Assembly: GCA_021847305.1 (NCBI GenBank)
Contig: JAJZTZ010000014.1
Span: forward strand, 1-33,794
Length of the DNA: 33,794 bases
Direction: 5' to 3'
From: Pseudomonadota bacterium
GTDB lineage: Bacteria; Pseudomonadota; Gammaproteobacteria; Burkholderiales; JAJZQI01
This document shows, piece by piece, positions 1 through 7,805 of the stretch. The position numbers and the translations under genes were made by a program. A model generated the notes under the pieces. It was not told the origin of the DNA. It saw only the letters and a list, made by a program, of their open reading frames with translations, and ran no database searches. How positions within the stretch are numbered: the stretch's first letter is position 1; each line of letters opens with the position of its first letter.

Positions 1-47
1 ACCCGCAGGAATTTGTCGCTGAAGTGAAGGATTTTCTCCATGAATGA
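1..47 (+). CDS. bioH: BioH C-terminal end (partial)
   Basis: Only the last 14 codons and the stop (TGA at 45-47) are inside the window; the reading frame starts at base 3 and ends in ...EVKDFLHE. The stop overlaps the bioC start at 40 by 8 bases. BioH, the pimeloyl-ACP methyl ester carboxylesterase, normally precedes bioC in betaproteobacteria and has a C-terminal helix with an HPxEF-like start, which fits. The assignment rests mainly on context because the catalytic residues lie outside the window. Confidence 0.55.
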   Translation, partial: PQEFVAEVKDFLHE

Positions 48-945
48 ACCGGATACACTCGATAAGCGCGCCATCCGGCGCTCGTTCGAGCGGGCCGCCC
101 AGACCTATGATGCCGCCGCTGTACTGCAGCGTGAAATAGCTGACCGCATGCTCGAGCGGCTCGATATCATGCGCCTGCAACCCAGGACGTTGCTCGATCT
201 TGGTTCCGGTACCGGCGAAGGTACCCGGGTTTTGCGTCAGCGCTACCCCGATAGCGAACTGATTGCACTCGACCTGGCCCTGGGGATGTTGCAGCAGGGA
301 CGCACCAAGCTGAGCAGCTGGAAAGACCGGCTGCCGTGGAACAAGCCGTCTGTCCGGCACGTCTGTGCTGATGCCGATGCGCTGCCGCTCAAAAGCGACA
401 GTCTCGATATGATCTGGTCGAATGTCACCCTGCAATGGTGCAACAACCTGGAAAAAACCTTCGGTGAGTTCTATCGCGCACTCAATCCGGGCGGTCTGCT
501 GTTTTTCAGCACCTTCGGCCCGGACACTCTGAAAGAGCTGCGCAGTGCGTTTGCCGGTCTCGATGGCTACCCGCACGTCAGCCGTTTTGTTGACATGCAT
601 GATATCGGCGATGCCCTCAGCCACAGTGGCTTTGCCGCGCCGGTAATGGAAATGGAGTGCCTGACCCTGACCTACGCGGATTTGCGTTCCATGCTCAGGG
701 AGCTGAAGGATATCGGTGCACACAATGCGGCGATGGGCCGCCGTTCCGGCCTGATGGGGCGAGGCGAATGGCAGGCATTGCAGCAGGCTTACGAACAGTT
801 CCGGCGCGACGGTCGTCTGCCGGCCACCTTTGAAGTGATTTACGGCCATGCCTGGGTGCCGGAACAGAAGCGCCGGCAACTCGATGACGGCCGTCAGGTC
901 ATCCAGTTCAATATTCAGCAGCGGCGTGCCAAACATGGTATCTGA
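40..945 (+). CDS. bioC: Malonyl-ACP O-methyltransferase BioC
   Basis: BioC methylates the free carboxyl group of malonyl-ACP with S-adenosylmethionine, so that fatty acid synthesis can build the pimeloyl chain of biotin. The 301-residue protein begins with the family's typical N-terminal stretch (DKRAIRRSFERAAQTYD), followed by the SAM-binding glycine motif LLDLGSGTGE at residues 51-60, an acidic second motif, and the downstream SNVTLQWCNN and NPGGLLFFSTFGPDTL segments characteristic of BioC. The ATG overlaps the bioH stop by 8 bases and bioD overlaps its 3' end by 11, indicating a translationally coupled bioH-bioC-bioD operon. The protein is somewhat longer than the E. coli enzyme (about 250 residues), as is common in betaproteobacteria. 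Cytoplasmic. Confidence 0.93.
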   Translation: MNEPDTLDKRAIRRSFERAAQTYDAAAVLQREIADRMLERLDIMRLQPRTLLDLGSGTGEGTRVLRQRYPDSELIALDLALGMLQQGRTKLSSWKDRLPWNKPSVRHVCADADALPLKSDSLDMIWSNVTLQWCNNLEKTFGEFYRALNPGGLLFFSTFGPDTLKELRSAFAGLDGYPHVSRFVDMHDIGDALSHSGFAAPVMEMECLTLTYADLRSMLRELKDIGAHNAAMGRRSGLMGRGEWQALQQAYEQFRRDGRLPATFEVIYGHAWVPEQKRRQLDDGRQVIQFNIQQRRAKHGI

Positions 946-1609
946 ACCGGGCGGGCTGTTTATCGCCGGCACCGACACCGGCGTGGGCAAGACGCGCATC
1001 GCTGCGGCCTGTATTGCCAAACTGGCGGCGCAGGGGCGTAAAGTGGTGGGCATGAAGCCGGTGGCCAGCGGCTGTCCGGAGCACGATAACGAGCTGTGTG
1101 ATGATGTACGCCAGCTGGTCGAAGTGGCCAACGTGACGGCGCCGCTGGAATGGATCAATCCTTACCGCTTTATGCCCCCGGTGGCGCCGCATCTGGCTGC
1201 GCAGCAGGCGGGCCGGCTGGTTAGTCTGACGCATATTGGCGAATGCTATGGCCGTTTGCGCGGCCAGGCTCAGGTCGTGGTGGTGGAAGGGGTTGGCGGG
1301 CTGCTGGTGCCGCTCAATGGCACCGAAGACACTGCCGACCTGGCGCGCCAGCTGGATGTGCCGGTGCTGCTGGTGGTCGGTCTGCGGCTGGGGTGTATCA
1401 ACCATGCATTGCTCACTGTGGCAGCCATACAACAGCGCGGCCTGCGGCTATATGGCTGGATCGCCAATGCGCTGGAGCCGGCCATGCTGCTGCAAAATGA
1501 AGTGGTTGCTACGCTCGAGCAGCGAATCGCTGCCCCGTTGCTGGCCGTGTTGCCCTATGCGCCGCACGCCTCGGCAAGCGAATTGGCGGGACAGATCCGC
1601 CTGCCGTGA
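935..1609 (+). CDS. bioD: Dethiobiotin synthetase BioD
   Basis: BioD is the ATP-dependent carboxylase that closes the ureido ring of dethiobiotin from 7,8-diaminopelargonic acid, the penultimate step of biotin synthesis. With the ATG at 935 the product is 224 residues, the usual family length. It starts MVSEPGGLFIAGTDTGVGKT, with the P-loop GTDTGVGKT at residues 12-20, followed by the KPVASG substrate loop and the VEGVGGLLVPL segment. An in-frame start at 848 exists but would give a 29-residue extension lying wholly inside bioC, so I reject it. The gene overlaps bioC by 11 bases in another frame. No clear terminator follows; about 100 AT-rich bases separate it from the next gene. Confidence 0.94.
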   Translation: MVSEPGGLFIAGTDTGVGKTRIAAACIAKLAAQGRKVVGMKPVASGCPEHDNELCDDVRQLVEVANVTAPLEWINPYRFMPPVAPHLAAQQAGRLVSLTHIGECYGRLRGQAQVVVVEGVGGLLVPLNGTEDTADLARQLDVPVLLVVGLRLGCINHALLTVAAIQQRGLRLYGWIANALEPAMLLQNEVVATLEQRIAAPLLAVLPYAPHASASELAGQIRLP

Positions 1610-1710
1610 CAGATAAAGCTGTCGATTAAGGAAATATTAAGGATAATAATGTCCGTAAGTGCCGGAATATGCGCTATTATTAAAACAAGATATCGGAATC
1701 CCAATTAATT

Positions 1711-2187
1711 ATGATCCTGTCCAGAACGAGTCAATACGCCATCCAGGCATTGATATACATAGCCACCAAGCCCAGCGGCGAACCGGTGCTCAATCGCGAG
1801 ATTGCCGAGCACCTTAATGTTCCGCCGGCGTATCTGGCAAAAATCATGCAGTCGCTGTGCAAGGGTAATCTGCTGTACTCGTTTCGTGGACGGCTGGGCG
1901 GCTTTTGTCTGCGCGAAGGCGCGGAAAAAACCGATCTGATGCAGATTCTCGTGCTGACCGAGGGCGTGGGCTTCACCCATGAGTGCGTGCTGGGTCTGAA
2001 AATCTGTTCCGATGAAACGGCCTGCCCCATGCATTTTAAATGGAAGCCGATCAAGGAAAAAGTTGTGGCCATGTTGCGTGAACAAACGCTGGAAAAACTG
2101 GCCAAAGCTGTGTTGACCGGAAAATACCGTCTGGCCGATGTCCCGGGCGCGCTGCTGTCCGGTCACTCTGTCGGGGAACTGGTTTAG
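1711..2187 (+). CDS. Rrf2-family Fe-S transcriptional regulator
   Basis: This 158-residue protein is a Rrf2-family winged-helix regulator, the family of IscR, NsrR and RsrR. The N-terminal helix-turn-helix (residues about 1-65, including SRTSQYAIQAL, AYLAKIMQSL and the wing FRGRLGGF) is clear. The family's three-cysteine cluster ligand site is present as C92, C99 and C105. The spacing is C-x6-C-x5-C, one residue longer in the first gap than IscR and two longer than NsrR, so the effector cannot be assigned from sequence. The stop codon overlaps the GTG of the SCO1 gene by one base, and the cbb3 oxidase operon follows, so it may control respiratory or copper genes in response to oxygen, NO or redox state (inference). 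No recognised operator was found upstream, although the 1630-1700 stretch is AT-rich. Confidence 0.85.
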   Translation: MILSRTSQYAIQALIYIATKPSGEPVLNREIAEHLNVPPAYLAKIMQSLCKGNLLYSFRGRLGGFCLREGAEKTDLMQILVLTEGVGFTHECVLGLKICSDETACPMHFKWKPIKEKVVAMLREQTLEKLAKAVLTGKYRLADVPGALLSGHSVGELV

Positions 2188-2768
2188 TGCGTCTGGTCTG
2201 GCTGGTCGTCATCCTGTTGCTGTCGGCTTGCAGCAAGGGGCCGGCCGGACCATCGCCGTTTCGCGCGCCGCAGGCCGACGCGGCGGCTTATGCCAAGGAT
2301 TTCAGTCTGCACGATACCGCGGGCAAAGCGCGCAGTCTGAAAGATTATCGCGGCAAAGTCGTGGTGCTGTTTTTTGGTTATACCCACTGCCCGGATGTCT
2401 GTCCCACAACGCTGGGCGACATGGCGGTGGCGATGAAGCAATTGGGCGGGCTGGCGGCAAAAGTCCAGGTGCTCTTCGTGACTCTGGATCCGGCGCGTGA
2501 TACCGCGCAAATGCTGAATAGCTATGTGCCGGCATTCAATCCCGGCTTCGTCGCCCTGCTTGGCAGTGACGCGGAGGTCGCCCAGGCGGCGGCCGGATTC
2601 AAAGCAGTTTACAGGCGCCATCCGCAGCCGGATGGCAGTTATTCCATCGACCACAGTGCAAACAGTTATGTCTTTGATCAGGATGGGCGTTTGCGACTGA
2701 TATTACCCTATGGTCAGCCTCCGGCGGATATCGCGCATGATCTGCGTATACTGCTCCAGGGCGCTTGA
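2187..2768 (+). CDS. SCO1/SenC copper chaperone lipoprotein
   Basis: SCO1/SenC proteins are thioredoxin-fold copper chaperones on the periplasmic face of the membrane that deliver Cu to haem-copper oxidases. The 193-residue product begins with a lipoprotein signal ending in the lipobox LSAC (lipidated Cys15). It carries the copper-binding pair C68-x3-C72 (THCPDVCP) and the third ligand His156 (YSIDHSANS). The GTG start at 2187 shares a base with the stop of the Rrf2 gene, so translation is probably coupled. Its position 138 bases before ccoN suggests it loads the CuB centre of this cbb3 oxidase, as shown for some bacterial SenC/PCuAC systems. Length and motifs are intact. Confidence 0.92.
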   Translation: MRLVWLVVILLLSACSKGPAGPSPFRAPQADAAAYAKDFSLHDTAGKARSLKDYRGKVVVLFFGYTHCPDVCPTTLGDMAVAMKQLGGLAAKVQVLFVTLDPARDTAQMLNSYVPAFNPGFVALLGSDAEVAQAAAGFKAVYRRHPQPDGSYSIDHSANSYVFDQDGRLRLILPYGQPPADIAHDLRILLQGA

Positions 2769-2793
2769 ATTAAGACTCTGGCTTAAGAAGGGT

Positions 2794-2808
2794 GCGGCAA
2801 ATTGTCGC
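2794..2808 (+). promoter_or_regulatory. Possible RegA/PrrA/RoxR-type response regulator box
   Basis: The 15 bases GCGGCAAATTGTCGC resemble the GCGRC-N5-GNCGC sites bound by the RegA/PrrA/RegR/RoxR redox response regulators, which control cbb3 oxidase genes in other proteobacteria. The site ends 8 bases upstream of the proposed -35, centred near -51, which suits an activator. It contains the perfect inverted repeat AAATTG-TCG-CAATTT at 2799-2813. The match is by eye to a degenerate consensus; no regBA genes are in the window. Confidence 0.4.
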
Positions 2809-2816
2809 AATTTAGC

Positions 2817-2845
2817 TTGAGGAATTTCGGATGGGTGTGTATTAT
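2817..2845 (+). promoter_or_regulatory. Probable sigma-70 promoter of the cbb3 operon
   Basis: A -35 TTGAGG (2817-2822) and -10 TATTAT (2840-2845) are separated by exactly 17 bases, 61 bases upstream of the ccoN ATG. It is the best promoter-like pair in the SCO1-ccoN gap. Transcription would start near 2852, within a second small palindrome (TTTGC-GGC-GCAAA, 2845-2857). No FNR/ANR box (TTGAT-N4-ATCAA) is visible. Confidence 0.6.
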
Positions 2846-2906
2846 TTGCGGCGCAAAAACCAAATTGGGTTCCCTGAGCGGTTGGGCTTAGAGTAAGGAG
2901 AAGATT

Positions 2907-4343
2907 ATGGCAGCGGTAGACCTAGCCAGTACTGAGCAGTACAACTACGATGTCGTGAAGAAATTCACGTTCATGGCAATCATCTGGGCGTGCGTGGGCA
3001 TGTTCGTGGGCGTATACATCGCCTCCGAGCTGGCTTGGCCGTTCCTGAACTTTGACAGTCCCTATTTCAGCTTTGGCCGATTCCGTCCGGTGCACACCAG
3101 TGCCGTGATCTTCGGCTTTGGTGGTAGCGCGCTGTTTGCAACTTCCTACTATGTTGTACAGCGTACCTGTCAGGCTCGCCTCTTCTCCGATTTCCTGTCC
3201 AGCTTCACCTTCTGGGGCTGGCAGGCAATTATCGTTCTGGCTGCAACCAGCTACGTGCTCGGCTACTCTCAGGGTCGTGAATACGCAGAAATGGAATGGC
3301 CGATCGACATCCTGATCGAAGTGGTATGGGTGTCCTACCTGCTGGTGTTCGTCGGCACCATCATGCGCCGTAAGCAGGCACACATTTACGTGGCCAACTG
3401 GTTCTACCTGGCGTTTATTCTGGCAACTGCCCTGCTGCACACCTTCAACAACCTGGCCGTTCCGGTTAGCCTGTTCAGCATGAAGTCTTACAGCCTGTTC
3501 TCCGGTGTTCAGGATGCGATGACCCAGTGGTGGTATGGCCATAACGCAGTAGGCTTCTTCCTGACCGCAGCGTTCCTGGGCATGATGTACTACTTCGTCC
3601 CGAAGCAAGCTGGTCGTCCGATCTACTCCTACCGCCTGTCTATCGTTCACTTCTGGGCGCTGGGCTTCCTGTACATGTGGGTAGGTGGTCACCATCTGCA
3701 CTGGACCGCTCTGCCGGACTGGACCTCCACTCTGGCCGCAACCTTCTCCATCATGCTGCTGCTGCCGTCCTGGGGCGGTATGATCAACGGTATCATGACC
3801 CTGTCCGGTGCCTGGGATAAGCTGCGTACCGACCCGGTTATGCGTTTCCTGATCGTGGCGCTGTCCTTCTACGGTATGTCCACCTTCGAAGGCCCGATGA
3901 TGGCTCTGAAGAGTGTGAACGCACTGTCCCACTACACCGACTGGACCGTAGGTCACGTTCACTCTGGTGCGCTGGGTTGGGTTGCCATGGTTTCCTTCGG
4001 TTCCATCTATCACATGCTGCCGCGTCTGTGGAACACCAAGCTGTACAGCGTTAAGCTGGTAAACATCCACTTCTGGCTGGCCAGTATCGGCGTACTGCTG
4101 TACATCACCGCAATGTGGATTTCCGGTATTTCCCAGGGTCTGATGTGGCGTGCGTTCGACGAATTCGGCAACCTGCAGTACACCTTTGCTGAATCCGTTG
4201 CTGCAATGCACCCGTTCTACGCAATGCGTGCGATCGGCGGTATGTTCTTCCTGTCCGGTATGCTCCTGATGGCCTTCAACTGCTTCATGACCATTCGTCA
4301 AGGCAAGCGTGAAATGGCTCTGGGCGCACTGAAAGCAGCCTGA
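2907..4343 (+). CDS. ccoN: cbb3-type cytochrome c oxidase subunit I CcoN
   Basis: CcoN is the catalytic haem-copper subunit of the high-affinity cbb3 oxidase in the cytoplasmic membrane, reducing oxygen to water at the haem b3-CuB site while pumping protons. The 478 residues match the family length and contain about twelve membrane spans. Visible metal ligands are the low-spin haem histidine H63 ([10 protein letters not shown]), the CuB histidines H212 (HNAVGFF) and H262-H263 (GGHHLHW), and the haem-proximal pair in HVHSG (350-352). The start has a good ribosome site (AAGGAGAAG). Codon use is strongly biased towards CTG, CGT, GGT and ATC, as in highly expressed genes, more than in ccoG-ccoS. 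It heads the ccoNOQP unit. Confidence 0.97.
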   Translation: MAAVDLASTEQYNYDVVKKFTFMAIIWACVGMFVGVYIASELAWPFLNFDSPYFSFGRFRPVHTSAVIFGFGGSALFATSYYVVQRTCQARLFSDFLSSFTFWGWQAIIVLAATSYVLGYSQGREYAEMEWPIDILIEVVWVSYLLVFVGTIMRRKQAHIYVANWFYLAFILATALLHTFNNLAVPVSLFSMKSYSLFSGVQDAMTQWWYGHNAVGFFLTAAFLGMMYYFVPKQAGRPIYSYRLSIVHFWALGFLYMWVGGHHLHWTALPDWTSTLAATFSIMLLLPSWGGMINGIMTLSGAWDKLRTDPVMRFLIVALSFYGMSTFEGPMMALKSVNALSHYTDWTVGHVHSGALGWVAMVSFGSIYHMLPRLWNTKLYSVKLVNIHFWLASIGVLLYITAMWISGISQGLMWRAFDEFGNLQYTFAESVAAMHPFYAMRAIGGMFFLSGMLLMAFNCFMTIRQGKREMALGALKAA

Positions 4344-4356
4344 TCGAATGTAAAGG

Positions 4357-4378
4357 CCGGCTGCCCAGCGGCAGCCGG
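4357..4378 (+). repeat. Intercistronic hairpin between ccoN and ccoO
   Basis: A perfect 9-base stem, CCGGCTGCC / GGCAGCCGG, with a CAGC loop lies in the 67-base gap between ccoN and ccoO. There is no T-run after it, so it is not a standard terminator. Such hairpins commonly protect the 3' end of an upstream message or mark a processing site, here possibly helping set CcoN to CcoO/P ratios (inference). Confidence 0.7.
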
Positions 4379-4410
4379 TGATGGAAATCGCACGAGCAAG
4401 GAATTTAACA

Positions 4411-5148
4411 ATGTTCAAACACGAATGGCTTGAAACAAACGTCGGCCTGCTGCTGGTGTTCACCATGCTGGCAATCAGCGTTGGCGGTCTGGTGGAAATT
4501 GCACCGCTGTTCTTTATCAACAACACCGTGGAAAAAGTGGATGGCGTACGTCCCTACACGCCGCTGGAATCTCGCGGCCGTGATATCTTCGTACGTGAAG
4601 GCTGCTACCTGTGCCACTCGCAGATGATTCGTCCGTTCCGTGACGAACAGCTGCGTTATGGTCACTACTCCCTGGCTGCTGAATCCAAATATGACCACCC
4701 GTTCCAGTGGGGTTCCAAGCGTACCGGTCCGGATCTGGCCCGCGTAGGCAAGAAGTACTCCAACGAATGGCAGGTGGCTCACCTGATGGATCCGAAGTCC
4801 ATGGTTCCGGAATCGGTAATGCCGCGCTTCCCGTGGCTGCTGACCACTCCGCTGGATACCTCCGATCTGAAAGATCGCCTGATGGCTCAGCGTGCTGTGG
4901 GTGTACCGTACTCTGCAAACCAGGCTGAATACGAGCGTAACGTTAAGGAATTCGGCCCCGAAACCGCAGAAATGCTGAAGATTGATGATGCCCAGAAAAA
5001 CCTGCTGAAACAGGCTCAGGAAGGCAACTATGACGGTGATCGTACCAACGTGACCGAAATGGATGCTCTGGTTGCCTACCTGCAAGTGCTGGGTACCATG
5101 GTTGATTTCAGCAAGTACGACGACGATAACTTTGTGAAGTATCGTTAA
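4411..5148 (+). CDS. ccoO: cbb3-type cytochrome c oxidase subunit II CcoO
   Basis: CcoO is the membrane-anchored monohaem cytochrome c of the cbb3 oxidase and passes electrons towards CcoN. With the ATG at 4411 the protein has 245 residues and starts [10 protein letters not shown], the usual CcoO beginning; AAGGA sits at a proper distance upstream. The in-frame start at 4378 overlaps the intercistronic hairpin and is unlikely. One N-terminal membrane span (about residues 11-35) is followed by the covalent haem motif CYLCH at 65-69 ([18 protein letters not shown]), and methionine ligands are available in the ESVMPRFPW region. Codon bias is high, as in ccoN. Confidence 0.96.
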   Translation: MFKHEWLETNVGLLLVFTMLAISVGGLVEIAPLFFINNTVEKVDGVRPYTPLESRGRDIFVREGCYLCHSQMIRPFRDEQLRYGHYSLAAESKYDHPFQWGSKRTGPDLARVGKKYSNEWQVAHLMDPKSMVPESVMPRFPWLLTTPLDTSDLKDRLMAQRAVGVPYSANQAEYERNVKEFGPETAEMLKIDDAQKNLLKQAQEGNYDGDRTNVTEMDALVAYLQVLGTMVDFSKYDDDNFVKYR

Positions 5149-5162
5149 GGCGAGATCGGGAA

Positions 5163-5345
5163 ATGGAGTGGATATACTGGTTTTCCCATGAAGAAAATAC
5201 CAAGCCTTTGGCATTGGTGATCTTCTTCACAGTGTTTGTCGGCATCGTGCTGTACCTGTACGGCAACAAAAAACGCGGCAAACGACTGGAGGATTACAAG
5301 AATATTCCGCTCCAAGACGACGAATCCGAAGTTAAAGGAAAGTAA
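5163..5345 (+). CDS. ccoQ: cbb3 oxidase small subunit CcoQ
   Basis: CcoQ is a short single-span membrane protein that stabilises the assembled cbb3 oxidase. This 60-residue product has one hydrophobic segment (about residues 16-33, LALVIFFTVFVGIVLYLY) followed by a basic stretch (GNKKRGKR) and an acidic tail, the typical FixQ/CcoQ layout. It lies 14 bases after ccoO and 3 bases before ccoP, so position and size both support the assignment. Confidence 0.9.
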   Translation: MEWIYWFSHEENTKPLALVIFFTVFVGIVLYLYGNKKRGKRLEDYKNIPLQDDESEVKGK

Positions 5346-5348
5346 GCA

Positions 5349-6266
5349 ATGAGCCAAAATAAACCCAATGCGGTACAAACTACCGGGCACGTGTGGGATG
5401 GGGATCTGCAGGAGTACAACAATCCGCTGCCCAACTGGTGGACCATAGCCTTTTACATCACGATCGTGTTTTCGATCGTTTACTGGTTCATCTTCCCGGC
5501 ATGGCCGGTAGGTCACGGTTTTACCACCGGTTTTGACAAAATCACCTACGTTAACGACAAGGGTGAAACCAAAACCAGTCACTGGAATACCCGTGCACTG
5601 CTGATGAAGGAAATGAACGAGCACGCCGAGCAGCAGAAGCCGTACTACGACAAGCTGATGGCTGAGCCGTACGACAAGATTGCCAAGGATCAGGATCTGC
5701 TGAACTTCGTGGCATCTGCAGGTAAAACCCTGTTCGGTGATAACTGTGCAGCCTGTCACCAGAGCGGTGGCGGCGGTAAGGTCGGCTACTTCCCCAACCT
5801 GACCGATGACGACTGGCTGTATGGCGGTAGCTACGATAAGATTCAGGAAACCATCACCAACGGCCGTCACGGTTACATGCCGCCGTTTGCTGAAGTGTTG
5901 AATGATACGCAGATTACCGATCTGGCGAACTACGTGCTGTCTCTGTCCGGTGAGCCGCACGACGCAGCCAAGGCCGCTGCAGGTAACCAGCTGTTCCATT
6001 CTGACACTGCTGCATGTTTCTACTGCCACGGTGCTGATGCACACGGTCGTCAGGTAATCGGCTCTGCCAACCTGACCGACAAGATCTGGCTGTGGGCCAA
6101 TGTGCCGGCTGCCCAGTCTGCAGAAGACAAAGTGGCTGCAGTGAAGAAGGTCATTGAAGGTGGTCTGAACAAAGGCGTTATGCCGACCTGGGGCGGCCGT
6201 CTGAAGCCTGAACAGATCAAGCTGCTGACCGTATATGTTCACGACACACTGGGTGGTGGTAAATAA
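5349..6266 (+). CDS. ccoP: cbb3-type cytochrome c oxidase subunit III CcoP
   Basis: CcoP is the dihaem cytochrome c of the oxidase that accepts electrons from soluble cytochromes. The 305-residue protein has the CcoP N-terminal signature (HVWDGDLQEYNNPLPNWW), one membrane span at about residues 33-50, and two periplasmic c-type domains with haem motifs CAACH (133-137) and CFYCH (223-227). Methionine ligands appear in HGYMPPF and GVMPTWG. A strong intrinsic terminator follows 45 bases after the stop, so the structural genes ccoNOQP form one transcript that only partly continues into the assembly genes. Confidence 0.97.
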   Translation: MSQNKPNAVQTTGHVWDGDLQEYNNPLPNWWTIAFYITIVFSIVYWFIFPAWPVGHGFTTGFDKITYVNDKGETKTSHWNTRALLMKEMNEHAEQQKPYYDKLMAEPYDKIAKDQDLLNFVASAGKTLFGDNCAACHQSGGGGKVGYFPNLTDDDWLYGGSYDKIQETITNGRHGYMPPFAEVLNDTQITDLANYVLSLSGEPHDAAKAAAGNQLFHSDTAACFYCHGADAHGRQVIGSANLTDKIWLWANVPAAQSAEDKVAAVKKVIEGGLNKGVMPTWGGRLKPEQIKLLTVYVHDTLGGGK

Positions 6267-6311
6267 AAAGACATGGGGGTCTATATAACCCTCGGCTAAT
6301 GTTCTAAAATG

Positions 6312-6343
6312 AAGCCTCGCCCTGCAAAGGGTGAGGCTTTTTT
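6312..6343 (+). terminator. Intrinsic terminator between ccoP and ccoG
   Basis: A 12-base stem with one G-U pair (AAGCCTCGCCCT / AGGGTGAGGCTT) and a GCAA tetraloop is followed directly by a T-run. It ends 28 bases before the ccoG start. No convincing new promoter fits between, so ccoGHIS probably depends on read-through, which would lower its expression relative to ccoNOQP. Confidence 0.9.
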
Positions 6344-6371
6344 CATTGCAGATTGTCAGGAAGGAAGACGG

Positions 6372-7805
6372 ATGGCTGAAGATACTCAGGAAGTAAACCT
6401 GTATCAAAAGAGAATTCCTATCATCACGCGTTCAGTGAAGGGTAAATTCCGCAATTTCAAAACCGCCGTTCTACTTCTGGCATATTCCATCTATTTCAGC
6501 TTGCCCTGGATTCCCTGGCATCACCTGGATGCACCCAGCCAGGCAGTGCTGTTCGATCTGCCGGGCCGCCGTTTCTTTATTTTTGGTCTGGAAATTTTTC
6601 CGCAGGATATTTTCTGGCTCTCGCTTTTGCTGTTTATCGCTGCGGCGGTCCTGTTCTTTGCTACCAGTCTCGTAGGCCGGGCCTTCTGCGGGTATTTCTG
6701 CTTCCAGACGCTGTGGACTGACGCGTTCATCTGGATTGAACACTGGATTCAGGGCGAGCGCCCGGCGCGCACGCGACTGGCCAAACAGCCGTGGAATGGC
6801 GAGAAAATTCTCAAGGTGGGTGGCACACATGCGCTGCAGTTGCTGCTGGCATTCTGGACTGCATTTACCTTCGCCGCTTACTTCACTTATGCACCGCAGT
6901 TTTTCGTCGACTTTGTTACTGCCAACGCTGCCACTGTCGGTTATGCCACGGTGCTGATTCTGACCTTGACCACTTATGTGGCGGCAGCCCACGCACGTGA
7001 GCAGATTTGTACCTATGTCTGCCCTTATGCCCGATTCCAGGGGGTAATGTATGAACCTGAAACGCTGGCGCCGAACTACAACGCCAAGCGCGGGGAAGGT
7101 GCTGCTGGACGGATCACCGCCAAGCCAGGCCTGAAGACTCTGGAGGAGCGTCACAGCAAGGGGCACGGCGACTGCATCGACTGTGGCTTCTGTGTTCAGG
7201 TGTGTCCTGCCGGCATTGATATCCGCAACGGCTTGCAATACCAGTGTATTTCCTGTGGTTTGTGCATTGATGCCTGCGACAATATCATGGATTCGATGGG
7301 CTACCCGCGTGGTCTGATCCGTTATGATTCGGAGAAAAATCTGGCCCAGGATGTGCCGGCAAAACCCCATCTGGAATGGTTCCGCTTGCGCACTCTGGGT
7401 TACGGTGCGTCCATCATTCTGATGGTAGGGTTCTTGTTCTATACGATCTTCACGCGTACGACTTTTGAACTTTCCGTGCAACAAGTGCGTCAGCCGTTGT
7501 TTGTCACGTTGTCCAATGGCGATATACGGAACCGATATCAAGTTCGGGTGACTAACAAGTCGGGAGCAAACCAGGACTACCGCGTCACAGTGAAGGGCCT
7601 GCCGGCAGCCGATATCGATATGGGCGGCATGGATGTGCTGCACATCGACAACGGTCGCAGCCGCATGGCTAACGTATCGGTGATTCTGTCGCCGACAGAG
7701 GCAGCCAAAGCACCGTCATTCGAGTTCGAGGTGAGTCCGGTGAACAATCCCAAGGAAGTGGAGAGCGTCACGGCGCATTTTCATAGCAACACTGAGAACC
7801 GATAA
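6372..7805 (+). CDS. ccoG: cbb3 oxidase assembly protein CcoG (FixG/RdxA)
   Basis: CcoG is a membrane Fe-S protein implicated in reducing copper for CcoN maturation. I place the start at 6372 (MAEDTQEVNLYQKRIPI), behind AGGAAGGAAGA. The longer frame beginning at 6309 would be translated through the terminator hairpin. The 477-residue protein has four to five membrane spans, the conserved GRAFCGYFCFQTLWTD and QICTYVCPYARFQ segments with cysteine pairs, two [4Fe-4S] motifs (C268-x2-C271-x2-C274-x3-C278 and C292-x2-C295-x2-C298-x3-C302), and a C-terminal periplasmic immunoglobulin-like domain after the last span. It overlaps the next gene by one base. Confidence 0.95.
   Translation: MAEDTQEVNLYQKRIPIITRSVKGKFRNFKTAVLLLAYSIYFSLPWIPWHHLDAPSQAVLFDLPGRRFFIFGLEIFPQDIFWLSLLLFIAAAVLFFATSLVGRAFCGYFCFQTLWTDAFIWIEHWIQGERPARTRLAKQPWNGEKILKVGGTHALQLLLAFWTAFTFAAYFTYAPQFFVDFVTANAATVGYATVLILTLTTYVAAAHAREQICTYVCPYARFQGVMYEPETLAPNYNAKRGEGAAGRITAKPGLKTLEERHSKGHGDCIDCGFCVQVCPAGIDIRNGLQYQCISCGLCIDACDNIMDSMGYPRGLIRYDSEKNLAQDVPAKPHLEWFRLRTLGYGASIILMVGFLFYTIFTRTTFELSVQQVRQPLFVTLSNGDIRNRYQVRVTNKSGANQDYRVTVKGLPAADIDMGGMDVLHIDNGRSRMANVSVILSPTEAAKAPSFEFEVSPVNNPKEVESVTAHFHSNTENR

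Noticed and set aside
1640-1690. Inverted repeat AATAAT ... ATTATT before the Rrf2 gene as an operator
   Set aside because: The arms are short, AT-only and about 22 bases apart; likely chance in an AT-rich stretch.
2769-2906. FNR/ANR box before ccoN
   Set aside because: No TTGAT-N4-ATCAA or close variant is visible; the dyads present have 3-base spacers, too short for FNR.
2922-4526. 534-codon open frame on the - strand opposite ccoN
   Set aside because: It is the mirror of a strongly codon-biased gene; it is rich in His, Gln, Thr and Val, has no motifs, and overlaps ccoN entirely.
6309-6371. Longer N-terminus for CcoG
   Set aside because: The added 21 codons lie in the terminator hairpin; the start at 6372 has a good ribosome site and matches the family.
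5145-6407. 420-codon - strand frame opposite ccoQ-ccoP
   Set aside because: Low-complexity shadow of ccoP; no ribosome site, and it crosses the ccoP terminator.
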